NCBI GenBank assembly: GCA_024710405.1
Contig: JANJUV010000011.1
Location: forward strand, 174,572 to 238,571
Origin: Bacteroidales bacterium
GTDB taxonomy: Bacteria > Bacteroidota > Bacteroidia > Bacteroidales > F082
DNA length: 64,000 bases
Direction of reading: 5' to 3'
How positions within the stretch are numbered: position 1 is the first letter of the stretch; each line of letters starts with the position of its first letter. The notes under the pieces are model-generated. The model was not told the origin of the DNA, made no database searches, and was given only the letters and a program-made list of their open reading frames with translations. Made by a program: the position numbers and the translations under genes. Positions 45,557-54,454 of the stretch are shown in pieces.

Positions 45557-47947
45557 TTGAAAAATTTTCTTTTGACACTTACTGCAATTCTGGCACTTAC
45601 CATAATTAATGCTGATCTGATTGCACAAAATGGCCGGGTGGAGGGCCGGGTTTTTGATGCCACGAGTAACGAACCACTTCCATTTGCCAATGTTGTCGTT
45701 CGTGGTACCACTATTGGGGCAACAACTGATTTCGACGGCAAGTTTAAAATTGTCGGATTGAATCCCGGCTTTGTCATACTCGAGGCTACCTATGTTGGTT
45801 ATAAAAATGCAGTTTCTGCTGAAGTATTGATCAGCAATACCAAAATAGAATACGTCGAAATTGCAATGACTTCCACTGGCTTAAACCTAGACGAAGTTGA
45901 AGTCAGGGCAAATCCCTTTGAGCGCACTGAGGAAAGCCCTCTTTCATTGCAGAAACTTGGGGTTTCAGAAATAGAAACCAGTCCGGGAAGTAACCGTGAT
46001 ATCTCAAGGGTTATTCAGTCATTACCGGGTGTTGGCACCGGCTTGTCATTTCGAAACGACATCATTATAAGGGGAGGAGGGCCGAGCGAAGCAACCTTTT
46101 TTCTAGATGGTGTACAGATTCCGACAATCAATCACTTTGCAACTCAGGGCTCCTCTGGCGGACCTGTTGGCATCCTCAATGCGGATTTCATCAGCGCAGT
46201 AGATTTTTACTCAGGTGCCTTCCCTGCAAATCGTGGAAACGCCCTTTCAGGAGTCTTCGAATTTACACAAAAAGAGGGTAATAAAGAAAAGCCGCGTTTC
46301 AGGGCGAGTGTTGGTGCTTCTGAGCTTAGCCTGACTGCTGACGGACCTGCAGGCGACAAGTCGAGTTATATTTTTTCGGTACGCAGGTCATACCTTCAGT
46401 TTCTGTTTGATGCCCTTGGACTTCCTTTTCTTCCTACGTTTAATGATTATCAGCTGAAATGGAAAACACGGTTCGACAAACGCAATGAACTCACTATTGT
46501 AAGCATTGGAAGCCTTGATCAGTTCAGGTTAAATACAGGTATCGATAATCCTACGGAAGATCAGGAGTACATATTGAGTTTTTTACCGGTCAATGAGCAA
46601 TGGAGTTATGCTATAGGTGCTGTTTACAGACATTTCAAACCTAACAGTTTCCAGACTATCGTACTGAGTCGAAATATGCTGAACAATATCAGCTACAAGT
46701 ATCCGGAAAACGATGAATCCCAATCTCGGATACTTGACTATGATTCTCAGGAAATTGAAAATAAGCTAAGGTTTGAGAACAACATCAGATATAGAGATTA
46801 TAAATTTGTGTACATGCTTGGTGCCGAGTATGCCAAGTATTTTAACAGCACCAGGCAGTTGCAGTTTGTTTCGAACGAACTTCAACAGATTGATTATCGT
46901 TCTGATCTTGAATTATGGAAATTTCAGGGATCTGCCCAGCTGAGCCGCAGTTTTCTCAATGATAGACTTATGCTTTCTGCAGGCCTTCGCACTGATGCGA
47001 ATACTTACGCAGCTCGTATGCAGAATCCGCTAAATCAATTGTCTCCCAGATTATCTGCGTCATATGTGCTCAGCGAAAAGTGGGCAATGACTTTTAATAC
47101 CGGCAGATATTTTCAACTGCCGGCCTACACAACGTTGGGATTCAGGGATAATAGCGGGGTTCTGGTGAACAAACTGAACGACCTCGATTATATTGGCAGC
47201 AATCATGTCATTGGAGGAATTCAGTTTATTCCTCAACAGGATGTTTTCTTTTCAGCAGAGGTCTTTTACAAAAACTACTTTAACTACCCTTTTTCTGTGC
47301 GTGATTCGGTCAGTTTAGCAAACAAGGGTGCTGATTTTGGTGTTGTTGGTGCCGAAGAAGTCATTTCTGATGGTACAGGAAGGGCGTATGGTTTCGAGTT
47401 GTTAAACAGAACCAGACTGAAATCTGGCCTCAATCTGATTTTGTCATATACCTATGTACGAAGTGAATTCTCTGATAAATCCGATAATCTAATTGCATCC
47501 AGCTGGGACTTCAGACATATTGTCGCGCTTACCGCTACCCAGAATTTAAAACGTAATTGGATTATCGGAGCAAAATGGCGTTTCAACGGCGGCCTGCCGT
47601 ACACACCTTTTGATCCCGATAAATCATCTTTGGTTGAAGCCTGGGATGCTCAGGGCGGACCTTATCTGGATTTTTCCCGCTTCAACCAACTGCGGTTCGG
47701 GCAATTTCATCAACTGGATGTTCGGGTTGACAAGAAGTACTTCTTCGACCGATGGTCATTGATGCTTTATATGGATATTCAGAATCTTTATAATTTCAAA
47801 GCCGAGCAGCAGGATAATCTCATCCGCGAAAAAGATGTTAATGGTAATTTCATTTTAACAGATGGAGGAACCAGGTATAAACTACGTGGCATCCCAAATA
47901 CAGCCGGAACAGTGTTGCCCACGATCGGTATTATGGTGGAGTTCTAA
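45557..47947 (+). CDS. TonB-dependent receptor with carboxypeptidase-regulatory-like domain
   Basis: A 796-residue outer-membrane receptor starting with TTG. After the signal peptide (about 24 residues, ending IAQ) come: a CarboxypepD_reg-like domain (about 28-110: GRVEGRVFDATSNEPLPFANVVVRGTTIGATTDFDGKF), the plug (about 120-230: SNRDISRVIQSLPGVGTGLSFRNDIIIRGGGPSEATFFLDG), and a 22-strand-type barrel ending GTVLPTIGIMVEF with terminal Phe. There is no SusD partner, so it is not a classical SusC. The substrate is unknown; linkage to the DUF2271 lipoprotein hints at a metal or cofactor. Confidence 0.92.
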   Translation: MKNFLLTLTAILALTIINADLIAQNGRVEGRVFDATSNEPLPFANVVVRGTTIGATTDFDGKFKIVGLNPGFVILEATYVGYKNAVSAEVLISNTKIEYVEIAMTSTGLNLDEVEVRANPFERTEESPLSLQKLGVSEIETSPGSNRDISRVIQSLPGVGTGLSFRNDIIIRGGGPSEATFFLDGVQIPTINHFATQGSSGGPVGILNADFISAVDFYSGAFPANRGNALSGVFEFTQKEGNKEKPRFRASVGASELSLTADGPAGDKSSYIFSVRRSYLQFLFDALGLPFLPTFNDYQLKWKTRFDKRNELTIVSIGSLDQFRLNTGIDNPTEDQEYILSFLPVNEQWSYAIGAVYRHFKPNSFQTIVLSRNMLNNISYKYPENDESQSRILDYDSQEIENKLRFENNIRYRDYKFVYMLGAEYAKYFNSTRQLQFVSNELQQIDYRSDLELWKFQGSAQLSRSFLNDRLMLSAGLRTDANTYAARMQNPLNQLSPRLSASYVLSEKWAMTFNTGRYFQLPAYTTLGFRDNSGVLVNKLNDLDYIGSNHVIGGIQFIPQQDVFFSAEVFYKNYFNYPFSVRDSVSLANKGADFGVVGAEEVISDGTGRAYGFELLNRTRLKSGLNLILSYTYVRSEFSDKSDNLIASSWDFRHIVALTATQNLKRNWIIGAKWRFNGGLPYTPFDPDKSSLVEAWDAQGGPYLDFSRFNQLRFGQFHQLDVRVDKKYFFDRWSLMLYMDIQNLYNFKAEQQDNLIREKDVNGNFILTDGGTRYKLRGIPNTAGTVLPTIGIMVEF

Positions 47948-47983
47948 AACATAGTTTTAAGCGGAATACATGCAGATTGAAAG

Positions 47984-48208
47984 TTATGCTGCAAAACCAT
48001 CTTGGTTTTCAGATACTTCAATTATCAGAAAATTAACGGCAATATTTCCTGGATCGAGATCGATAACATTGAATTTCACCCTGACGTCTGGTTTCAAACC
48101 TTCCGGCACATCATCAGTATTGAATCTGATCATCTTGCCTGTTTGGTCTTCCTGCACAAACCCATATCCTTTTTCGTTATTTACTTCTGATATTCTACCT
48201 GTTGCCAT
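47984..48208 (-). CDS. Cold-shock-domain protein
   Basis: A 74-residue cold-shock domain protein. RNP1 appears as KGYGFVQ near residue 13-19 and the second motif as RFNTDDVP, followed by VRVKFNVIDLDPGNIAVNFLII. It should bind single-stranded nucleic acid and act as RNA chaperone. It is somewhat divergent from CspA (acidic, short basic content). It stands alone and converges with the TonB-dependent receptor gene. A one-mismatch -7 motif lies at about 48236-48243. Confidence 0.85.
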   Translation of the reverse strand: MATGRISEVNNEKGYGFVQEDQTGKMIRFNTDDVPEGLKPDVRVKFNVIDLDPGNIAVNFLIIEVSENQDGFAA

Positions 48209-48327
48209 TGATTATTTTCAGATTTCAATCGTTTGCGAAAATAGTTTACCATTGTAAACTTAGCTTTAAGAAAGCATCAACTATTTCTTAAAGCGTGAAT
48301 CAATCAGCGGCGGGTGGTAAAAAAAAG

Positions 48328-49089
48328 CTAATAAAACCGAAAACCGATGCGCAGCGACACTCTGTTGATGTGTGTGTAAACTGTTTTACGATTCTCATTT
48401 TCAGTTGACCAATGATATACAGGCTCGTTATGTGAGAGTTCCTGATAAGCATATCCTATTGAGGTAATAAATGTGGATTTATCACTGATGCGTATCTCAA
48501 TACCCGCCTCAGGGTTAAGAAGCAATCCGCCTTTAATATCACTTATGGAATTGTTGGAATCACTTCGTTTCAATGCAAAACTATACCCAATTCTGGCCGA
48601 AAGAAGAGGTGATATTTTGCCTGTGTTGCTTGTCCGTAAAAGAAACTGTCCGTAAACCGGCATTACGCTCCTTTCATAATATTCAAATCCAATTCCCAGA
48701 CCTGCCAAATATCGGTTGTTCCATTTTGTACCAAAAAGTGATGTTAGTGTCGGATATGGTGCGTAACCATTCATGCCTTCACCAAACAACAACCCAACAG
48801 AAGTCAGGTTGAAGAAACCATTAGTCTCGATGATCTCAGGTTTTTGAGGCACAATGCTGTCAATTTCATGAGGATAAAAAATAAAAATCCCACAAGGATT
48901 TTCAACCGTTAATGGTCCATTAGCATGTTCATGCTGAACAACACCATAGATTATGTTTCCCTCTTTCGTAAAAACTTTACTCATACCCCCGGGTTGGGCT
49001 GCTGCCTTTTGTGCAGGCAGCAGGCCCGGGGATAAACAGATAAAGAAACAAAACAGAATCGATGAGTGTAAAAAATTCTTTATCCTCAT
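48328..49089 (-). CDS. Exported beta-barrel-like protein, end of the ECF sigma operon
   Basis: A 253-residue protein with a signal peptide (about 26 residues, ending PAQ). A short N-terminal domain (VFTKEGNIIYGVVQHEHANGPLTVENPCGIFIFYPHEIDSI) is followed by an outer-membrane barrel-like half (GLGIGFEYYERSVMPVYGQFLLR, ARIGYSFAL, FITSIGYAYQEL, RVSLRIGFRFY) with a terminal aromatic. No named family. Its start overlaps the LVIVD lipoprotein stop by four bases (ATGA). Confidence 0.72.
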   Translation of the reverse strand: MRIKNFLHSSILFCFFICLSPGLLPAQKAAAQPGGMSKVFTKEGNIIYGVVQHEHANGPLTVENPCGIFIFYPHEIDSIVPQKPEIIETNGFFNLTSVGLLFGEGMNGYAPYPTLTSLFGTKWNNRYLAGLGIGFEYYERSVMPVYGQFLLRTSNTGKISPLLSARIGYSFALKRSDSNNSISDIKGGLLLNPEAGIEIRISDKSTFITSIGYAYQELSHNEPVYHWSTENENRKTVYTHINRVSLRIGFRFY

Positions 49090-50378
49090 GGGGTTACTAC
49101 AGGTATATGACTAATTAATAGCAGATTTGAAATATCTGAGTAGTCGTATTGGTATAAACCATCCGCACCAATCATGAGTGCAAGGCCGTTCATAGGGATC
49201 ACATCAAAGGCAAAAATATCAGGGTAATGGGCTATTTTGTTGTTGTGAATTTCCATCGGGTCATCCGCTTTATATACTTTAAGTCCGGCATCACCATCGC
49301 AAATAAAGAGTACCCCATTGTCGATGCCAAGGCCGTGCGGGTTATACATGGGATATGATTTGACGAGAAATGGTGCAGAAATCGAAGAAATGTCCACCAC
49401 ATCCAGCTGATTTGTAAATCCATTGCATTCGGTGCCTGAACGTAATGTTACGTAAGCGTAATCGCCTTCGGCCACAACCGGATCGCATGAATTTACATGA
49501 TTGAACTCAGAAACATAAACCGGGGTTTCAGGATTCTCGATGTTGTATACCAGCATTCCGGTTGTTGTGCCAAGGAACAGCAATCCCTGAAAAGGATAGA
49601 TCGTTTCCACTATCCTGTTGAGTGGGATTTCTTCATTTTGTGAAATGCCCGGAACATTTGTGATGTTGAACGTTTTCAATGCATCATTGTGAACAGCATA
49701 CATGTAATTGTTTATCAATGTAAACCGTGCCATTGAGCCTCCAACGCCGGTGGATCCCGGGTTGATGCTGATTTCGCCTGATCCTGTCGATGGAACACCG
49801 ATATTGTCGAAAAAGATATCATCTTTTCTGTATCCTGAGCCATTCTCGATCACTTCTGTCACTTCCTGCTTTTCCCAGCCGGTAACAACTCCTTTCGAAA
49901 AATCCAGACCATACACTGGATATGCATAATCCGGTTGTGGAACAGCATTGGGGAATGCATCTTCAATACGGTCAACTTCAAAAGGATTTAAAGGGTCAGT
50001 GATATCAATGGCAACCAAGTCAATATAGCTGTCGGCAAACAAATGATTTCCTTTAATGCTGATGTCCACATTTCCTGGAATTTCTATAAACCCCATGAAA
50101 ACGGGTGAGGAGGGATTGTTGTTGTCAATAATATGCACACCCTCTTGATTTTCATTGATATACAAAATATTCTCCTTAATGTATATTTTTCCCGGATTTA
50201 CAAGACTTCGTGCACCGGATTTCAACACGGCCGATCTGAATTCTGTGAAGTCCATATATACCGGCACATTGGCTGTGTAGGTGATCTCTTCAAATGTTCT
50301 GTCTTTGCAACCGCTACTGAATAGGGTTAGTGTGATTGAAAAGGCAATAAGGGCTGAAATTCGAATCATTGTTTTCAT
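49086..50378 (-). CDS. LVIVD-repeat lipoprotein
   Basis: A 430-residue lipoprotein: lipobox in LTLFSSGC at Cys24. It is built of LVIVD-type beta-propeller repeats, seen as NILYINENQEGVHIIDNNNPSSPVFMGFIEIPG, DLVAIDITDPLNPFEVDRI, GMLVYNIENPETPVYVSEF, NQLDVVDISSISAPFLVKSY and AGLKVYKADDPMEI. Such proteins are surface or periplasmic propellers of unknown ligand. It lies in the ECF sigma operon, between the anchored barrel protein and the terminal barrel gene. Confidence 0.88.
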   Translation of the reverse strand: MKTMIRISALIAFSITLTLFSSGCKDRTFEEITYTANVPVYMDFTEFRSAVLKSGARSLVNPGKIYIKENILYINENQEGVHIIDNNNPSSPVFMGFIEIPGNVDISIKGNHLFADSYIDLVAIDITDPLNPFEVDRIEDAFPNAVPQPDYAYPVYGLDFSKGVVTGWEKQEVTEVIENGSGYRKDDIFFDNIGVPSTGSGEISINPGSTGVGGSMARFTLINNYMYAVHNDALKTFNITNVPGISQNEEIPLNRIVETIYPFQGLLFLGTTTGMLVYNIENPETPVYVSEFNHVNSCDPVVAEGDYAYVTLRSGTECNGFTNQLDVVDISSISAPFLVKSYPMYNPHGLGIDNGVLFICDGDAGLKVYKADDPMEIHNNKIAHYPDIFAFDVIPMNGLALMIGADGLYQYDYSDISNLLLISHIPVVTP

Positions 50379-50433
50379 GCTATGAAGTTTGTTCTAAGAT
50401 GGCTAATATCAAATTACGGTTGCACAATTCTGC

Positions 50434-51669
50434 TTAATTAGCGATTCTCCAGCGAATACCTGTTTGTACAGCGGGCCAGATCATGTGCTCGCTTCTTAGA
50501 TTGAACGGCTGTGTTTTATTCATTAGATATACCTGAACTCCTGCTTGTCCAAACAAAGCGAAATTTTGTGGCAGACTGAATTCCATACCGATGCTGCTGT
50601 TGCACGATAGCTGAACTCCCCTGATTTCTTCGCGGCTTTGTTCAGTTTTCTGAAATCTTCCTTTTTCATAGCGATCGGCAGAATACTCAGCACTGAGTCC
50701 TTTTTCTATAACCAGTGATTGGCTCACATAAAAACGGATCACTCTTCCATTAATGATAATCCACTGTATGCCAACAGGTATACCCAAATAATGAAGCCTT
50801 GTGTTGAAAACAGATTGTTTGTTGTTAATCACCATGGTACGACTTTCATGTGCCAAAAGTGTGTAAAACAGTCCCGCCTCTAGGCGAAATCTGTTTGTAA
50901 TGGGTAGATTCACGAGTGCACCTATTGAAAAGGGAGGCTCAAAACTTGTGTTCTCTATCTGTTGAAAATATACGGTTTCGAAGGCGAGTTCACCCTGAAA
51001 TTCATCAAATCCAAAACTTGAATTAGTAAGTCTTTGTGGGCCGTTTTGTGCAGCCGGTCCTCTGTCAATATTTGAGCCATACGCAAGACCTACCGACCAT
51101 TTTTGGACGCTTTTCTTTTCTTTTGGTAATTCGTCTTCAAAATTATCTGGCAGCAAAACAATTTTCGTGTTTATAGTTTTATTTTCAACTGCCTGCTCCT
51201 CCTCTTCGTCAATTTCAGGATCACCGTAGTTACCAGATTGATTATCAGTATGTGTTATGTCCGAAGATATATTTGTTGTCGTCAGATCGATTTTCTTGAA
51301 TTCTGTCTCAGGTTGAATTTCATATGCTACGGCCATGGCAATCATGTTTTCTGATCCGTTGTCATCGTTTGGCTGAGATTCAGAAATTTCTAAAATCTGT
51401 TCCTTAAGTGAAGTTGATTTGACTTCTATAACTGTATCGTTATTGGATGCTGTTTCAATAGGTGATTCACTGATCATTAAATGGATCAGATATGCACTAC
51501 CAAGGAATAAAACTAATGTAGCTGCAACACGAAGGAATATAAGTCTGCGTGTGTTTTTTCTTTTGTGTTCAATCCTTGACCACAAATCATCCGGTGGAGC
51601 TATTTCAGCTTCGGCCAGCTTGCGCGACAGGATACTCTCAAAGGTTCTTTCCGTATTATCTTTTTTCAT
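50434..51669 (-). CDS. Putative anti-sigma-like membrane protein with barrel-like C-terminal domain
   Basis: A 411-residue protein. Residues 1-40 are cytoplasmic and anti-sigma-like in position (FESILSRKLAEAEIAPPDDLWSRIEHKRK), one membrane helix spans about 42-65 (LIFLRVAATLVLFLGSAYLIHLMI), then an acidic linker of about 120 residues, and a C-terminal half (about 190-411) with barrel-like strands (WSVGLAYGSNIDRG, FSIGALVNLPITNRFRLEAGLFYTL, GIPVGIQWIIINGRVIRFYVSQSLV, GMEFSLPQNFALFGQAGVQVYL). The start overlaps the ECF sigma gene by 14 bases. Direct regulation of the sigma factor is inferred from this coupling. Confidence 0.75.
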   Translation of the reverse strand: MKKDNTERTFESILSRKLAEAEIAPPDDLWSRIEHKRKNTRRLIFLRVAATLVLFLGSAYLIHLMISESPIETASNNDTVIEVKSTSLKEQILEISESQPNDDNGSENMIAMAVAYEIQPETEFKKIDLTTTNISSDITHTDNQSGNYGDPEIDEEEEQAVENKTINTKIVLLPDNFEDELPKEKKSVQKWSVGLAYGSNIDRGPAAQNGPQRLTNSSFGFDEFQGELAFETVYFQQIENTSFEPPFSIGALVNLPITNRFRLEAGLFYTLLAHESRTMVINNKQSVFNTRLHYLGIPVGIQWIIINGRVIRFYVSQSLVIEKGLSAEYSADRYEKGRFQKTEQSREEIRGVQLSCNSSIGMEFSLPQNFALFGQAGVQVYLMNKTQPFNLRSEHMIWPAVQTGIRWRIAN

Positions 51670-52192
51670 TTGTGCTGATCAATTTGTTCTGGAGCCAGAT
51701 TTTTGCTCTGGCATACTGCGATTTTGATGTGCCTTCACTGATTTGGAGCTTTTCGCCTATTTCTTTATGGTTGTATCCTTCAATGGCGTAAAGGTTAAAA
51801 ACGGTTCTGAAGCCTGTCGGCATCTGCTGTATGAGTGCAATCAACTCTTTTTCATGAAGTTGTTCGATAATTCCGGGATCAGGTTGGGCAAGGCTTATGT
51901 GTCTCATATAGTCATCACTATCCGCAAGAAGATCATTTTTTCGGAGCATCTCAAGTGATGTGTTAACCATTATTGTTCTGATCCAGCCTTCGAAAGAGCC
52001 TTCTTCCCTGAATGTGTTCAGTTTTCTGAATACCCTGATAAATCCTTCCTGAAGGTAATCTTCTGCAGTAGTTTTATCTTTGGCATATCGCATACAAACA
52101 GCAAACATTTTTCCCGCGTATCGGTCATAGAGGCTTTTCTGTGCCCGACGATCGCCATTCAGACAATCCCTGAAAAGTTGCTTTTCGTCCAT
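51656..52192 (-). CDS. ECF-type RNA polymerase sigma factor
   Basis: A 178-residue sigma-70-family factor. Region 2 is seen in FRDCLNGDRRAQKSLYDRYAGKMFAVCMRYAKDKTTAEDYLQEGFIRVFRKL and GSFEGWIRTIMVNTSLEMLRKN; region 4 in LIQQMPTGFRTVFNLYAIEGYNHKEIGEKLQISEGTSKSQYARAKIWLQ. No region 3 or 1.1. The downstream gene overlaps by 14 bases and encodes a membrane protein that could sequester it. Targets probably include its own operon. Confidence 0.93.
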   Translation of the reverse strand: MDEKQLFRDCLNGDRRAQKSLYDRYAGKMFAVCMRYAKDKTTAEDYLQEGFIRVFRKLNTFREEGSFEGWIRTIMVNTSLEMLRKNDLLADSDDYMRHISLAQPDPGIIEQLHEKELIALIQQMPTGFRTVFNLYAIEGYNHKEIGEKLQISEGTSKSQYARAKIWLQNKLISTNEKR

Positions 52193-52356
52193 TAGATTAT
52201 CTGAGCGGGCTTTGCGTCGGTAGCAGTGAGAAAAAGATGAAGGCAGTGGCTGTTTGGTTGCATATTAATTCCTGTAAGTGTAAGAAATTATCTTTTGATG
52301 CCGGGTATGATTCATTTGCTGGATATTGTATGCCGCCGGTAGCCTTTTATGATGCA

Positions 52357-52364
52357 CAAATATA
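52357..52364 (-). promoter_or_regulatory. Putative -7 element of the ECF sigma operon
   Basis: On the minus strand reads TATATTTG, matching TAnnTTTG, about 165 bases before the sigma-factor start and just past the pckA terminator. It would give a long leader; no -33 match. Confidence 0.4.
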
Positions 52365-52395
52365 CATGCATTAAGATTAATTCCTTAACGCATAA

Positions 52396-52430
52396 ATCAA
52401 AAAAGGAAAGGACCGCACTATGCGGTCCTT
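52396..52430 (-). terminator. Terminator of pckA
   Basis: A perfect 10-bp stem (52408-52417 with 52421-52430), 3-base loop, then a T-rich tract on the minus strand. Confidence 0.9.
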
Positions 52431-52458
52431 CTTACATAACGTTCGATCAATAATAATA

Positions 52459-54078
52459 TTATTGGTATATTGGTCCGCATTCGACCAGTCTCTTGCCTTC
52501 TGCGGTATCGGTATATTTTTCAAAGTTTTCGACAAAACGGCGGGCAAGGTCTTTTGCTTTTGTTTCAAATTCTGCCTGATCAGTGTATGTGTTACGTGTG
52601 TCGAGTATATTTGAATCAACTCCGGGTAACTCGGTAGGAATTTCGAGCCTGAAAAACTTGGTTGTTTTAGTTGGCACATGGTCAATACTTCCATCGAGAA
52701 TTGCATCAATGATGGCTCGTGTGTCTTTGATGGAAATACGTTTGCCGGTTCCGTTCCAGCCGGTGTTTACCAGATATGCCTTTGCTCCGACAGCCTCCAT
52801 TCGCTTGACCAGTTCAACGGCATACTTGGTTGGGTGAAGCGCCAGAAATGCATTGCCAAAGCAGGCAGAAAACGTTGGTTGTGGTGATGTAACCCCCCGC
52901 TCGGTTCCGGCGAGTTTGGCGGTGAAACCTGAAAGGAAATGGTATTTCGTCTGGTCGCTGGTGAGTTTTGCTACAGGAGGCAATACTCCGAACGCATCCG
53001 CAGTTAGAAAAATTACTTTGGTGGCATGACCTGCTTTCGAAATCGGTTTTACAATGTTGTCAATGTGGTAAATAGGGTAGGAGACTCTGGTGTTCTCTGT
53101 TTTTGATGCATCTGAAAAATCAATAGAGCCGTCTTCACGAACGACCAGATTCTCCAGCAAGGCGTCCCTTCGGATCGCATTGAAAATATCGGGTTCGTTT
53201 TCCTTACTCAGGTTAATACATTTGGCATAACAACCTCCTTCGAAATTAAACACCCCGTCATCGTCCCATCCATGTTCGTCATCTCCGATGAGTGCCCTTT
53301 TGGGATCAGCAGAGAGAGTTGTCTTTCCGGTGCCTGACAATCCGAAGAATATGGCTACGTCACCATCTTTGCCAACATTGGCCGAACAGTGCATGGAAGC
53401 AATACCTTTGAGTGGAAGATAATAATTCATCATAGTGAAAATACCTTTTTTCATTTCTCCTCCATACCATGACCCACCGATGAGTGCCATTCGTTCCGAG
53501 AGATTGAAAACAACAAAATTCTCAGAATTCATGTTCATCTCTTTCCACTGCGGATTAACCGTTTTTGAGGCGTTCAGCACCACAAAATCGGGCTTGAAAT
53601 TCTTCAATTCTTCTTCAGAAGGCCTGATAAACATGTTTTTAACAAAATGTGCCTGCCAGGCAACTTCCACAACAAAGCGTACATTAAGCCTGGTATCCGG
53701 ATTCGCACCTGCATAGGCATCCATAACATACAGCTTTTTTTTGCTGAGCTGATGAGAAGCTATTTCTTTCAGATGGTTCCATTTTTCCGGTTCGAGAGGT
53801 CTGTTGTCGTTTTTGCCAATGGTTGACCACCATACGGTGTCCTTCGATACTTCATCAAAAACAATGTATTTGTCTTTGGGCGACCTGCCTGTGAAAATGC
53901 CAGTGTCCACATTTACTGCACCCGTATCAGTTACTACTCCTTTTGCAAACCCTTCGAGTGATGGATCAGTTTCATGTTCGAACAGCTCTTCATAGGAAAT
54001 GTTGTAAAAAATTTCTCGGACATCAGTGATGCCATATGAAGCCAGGTCGGCCCTTACTTTTGCTGTGTCAATAGCCAT
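52459..54078 (-). CDS. pckA: Phosphoenolpyruvate carboxykinase (ATP)
   Basis: A 539-residue ATP-type PEP carboxykinase interconverting oxaloacetate + ATP and PEP + CO2 + ADP. Motifs: [48 protein letters not shown], the kinase-1a P-loop [16 protein letters not shown], metal site [24 protein letters not shown], and [19 protein letters not shown]. In fermenting Bacteroidota this enzyme often runs toward oxaloacetate for succinate formation. It precedes ppdK in the same orientation but each has its own promoter and terminator. Confidence 0.97.
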   Translation of the reverse strand: MAIDTAKVRADLASYGITDVREIFYNISYEELFEHETDPSLEGFAKGVVTDTGAVNVDTGIFTGRSPKDKYIVFDEVSKDTVWWSTIGKNDNRPLEPEKWNHLKEIASHQLSKKKLYVMDAYAGANPDTRLNVRFVVEVAWQAHFVKNMFIRPSEEELKNFKPDFVVLNASKTVNPQWKEMNMNSENFVVFNLSERMALIGGSWYGGEMKKGIFTMMNYYLPLKGIASMHCSANVGKDGDVAIFFGLSGTGKTTLSADPKRALIGDDEHGWDDDGVFNFEGGCYAKCINLSKENEPDIFNAIRRDALLENLVVREDGSIDFSDASKTENTRVSYPIYHIDNIVKPISKAGHATKVIFLTADAFGVLPPVAKLTSDQTKYHFLSGFTAKLAGTERGVTSPQPTFSACFGNAFLALHPTKYAVELVKRMEAVGAKAYLVNTGWNGTGKRISIKDTRAIIDAILDGSIDHVPTKTTKFFRLEIPTELPGVDSNILDTRNTYTDQAEFETKAKDLARRFVENFEKYTDTAEGKRLVECGPIYQ

Positions 54079-54121
54079 AATAATTGTTTTAATTAGTTTA
54101 ATGTTTTAAAAGTTGGGTCTG

Positions 54122-54129
54122 CAAAAATA
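54122..54129 (-). promoter_or_regulatory. Putative -7 element for pckA
   Basis: On the minus strand reads TATTTTTG, 43 bases before the pckA start. No clear -33 partner. Confidence 0.5.
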
Positions 54130-54321
54130 GAAAATATAAGTAATTGCAGCAATCGATTGCGTAATTACATCTGATGATTGGTATCACACCCAGGATTTAT
54201 TTGAATCCATAAGGCAACAAACGCGTTGCTTGTGACTGATTTTAATACCAGTCAGAACAATGTTTTTATGGAATCGAAGCCTGACTGACGAATGAATAAT
54301 CTTTATTCGTGCGGATTTATT

Positions 54322-54357
54322 GAAAAAAAAAGTACCCGAGCATACGGCGGGTACTTT
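54322..54357 (-). terminator. Terminator of ppdK
   Basis: A perfect 10-bp stem (54329-54338 with 54348-54357) and, on the minus strand, a tail of nine Ts. It lies about 100 bases past the ppdK stop. Confidence 0.88.
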
Positions 54358-54454
54358 AGGTAATTGCTGAGAAGCAGAACAGACTTACGAAACAGCCTCT
54401 ATGTTGTGGATGCTTGTTTGCTAATAGCGGACATGCATATCCAATTGAGACTAT

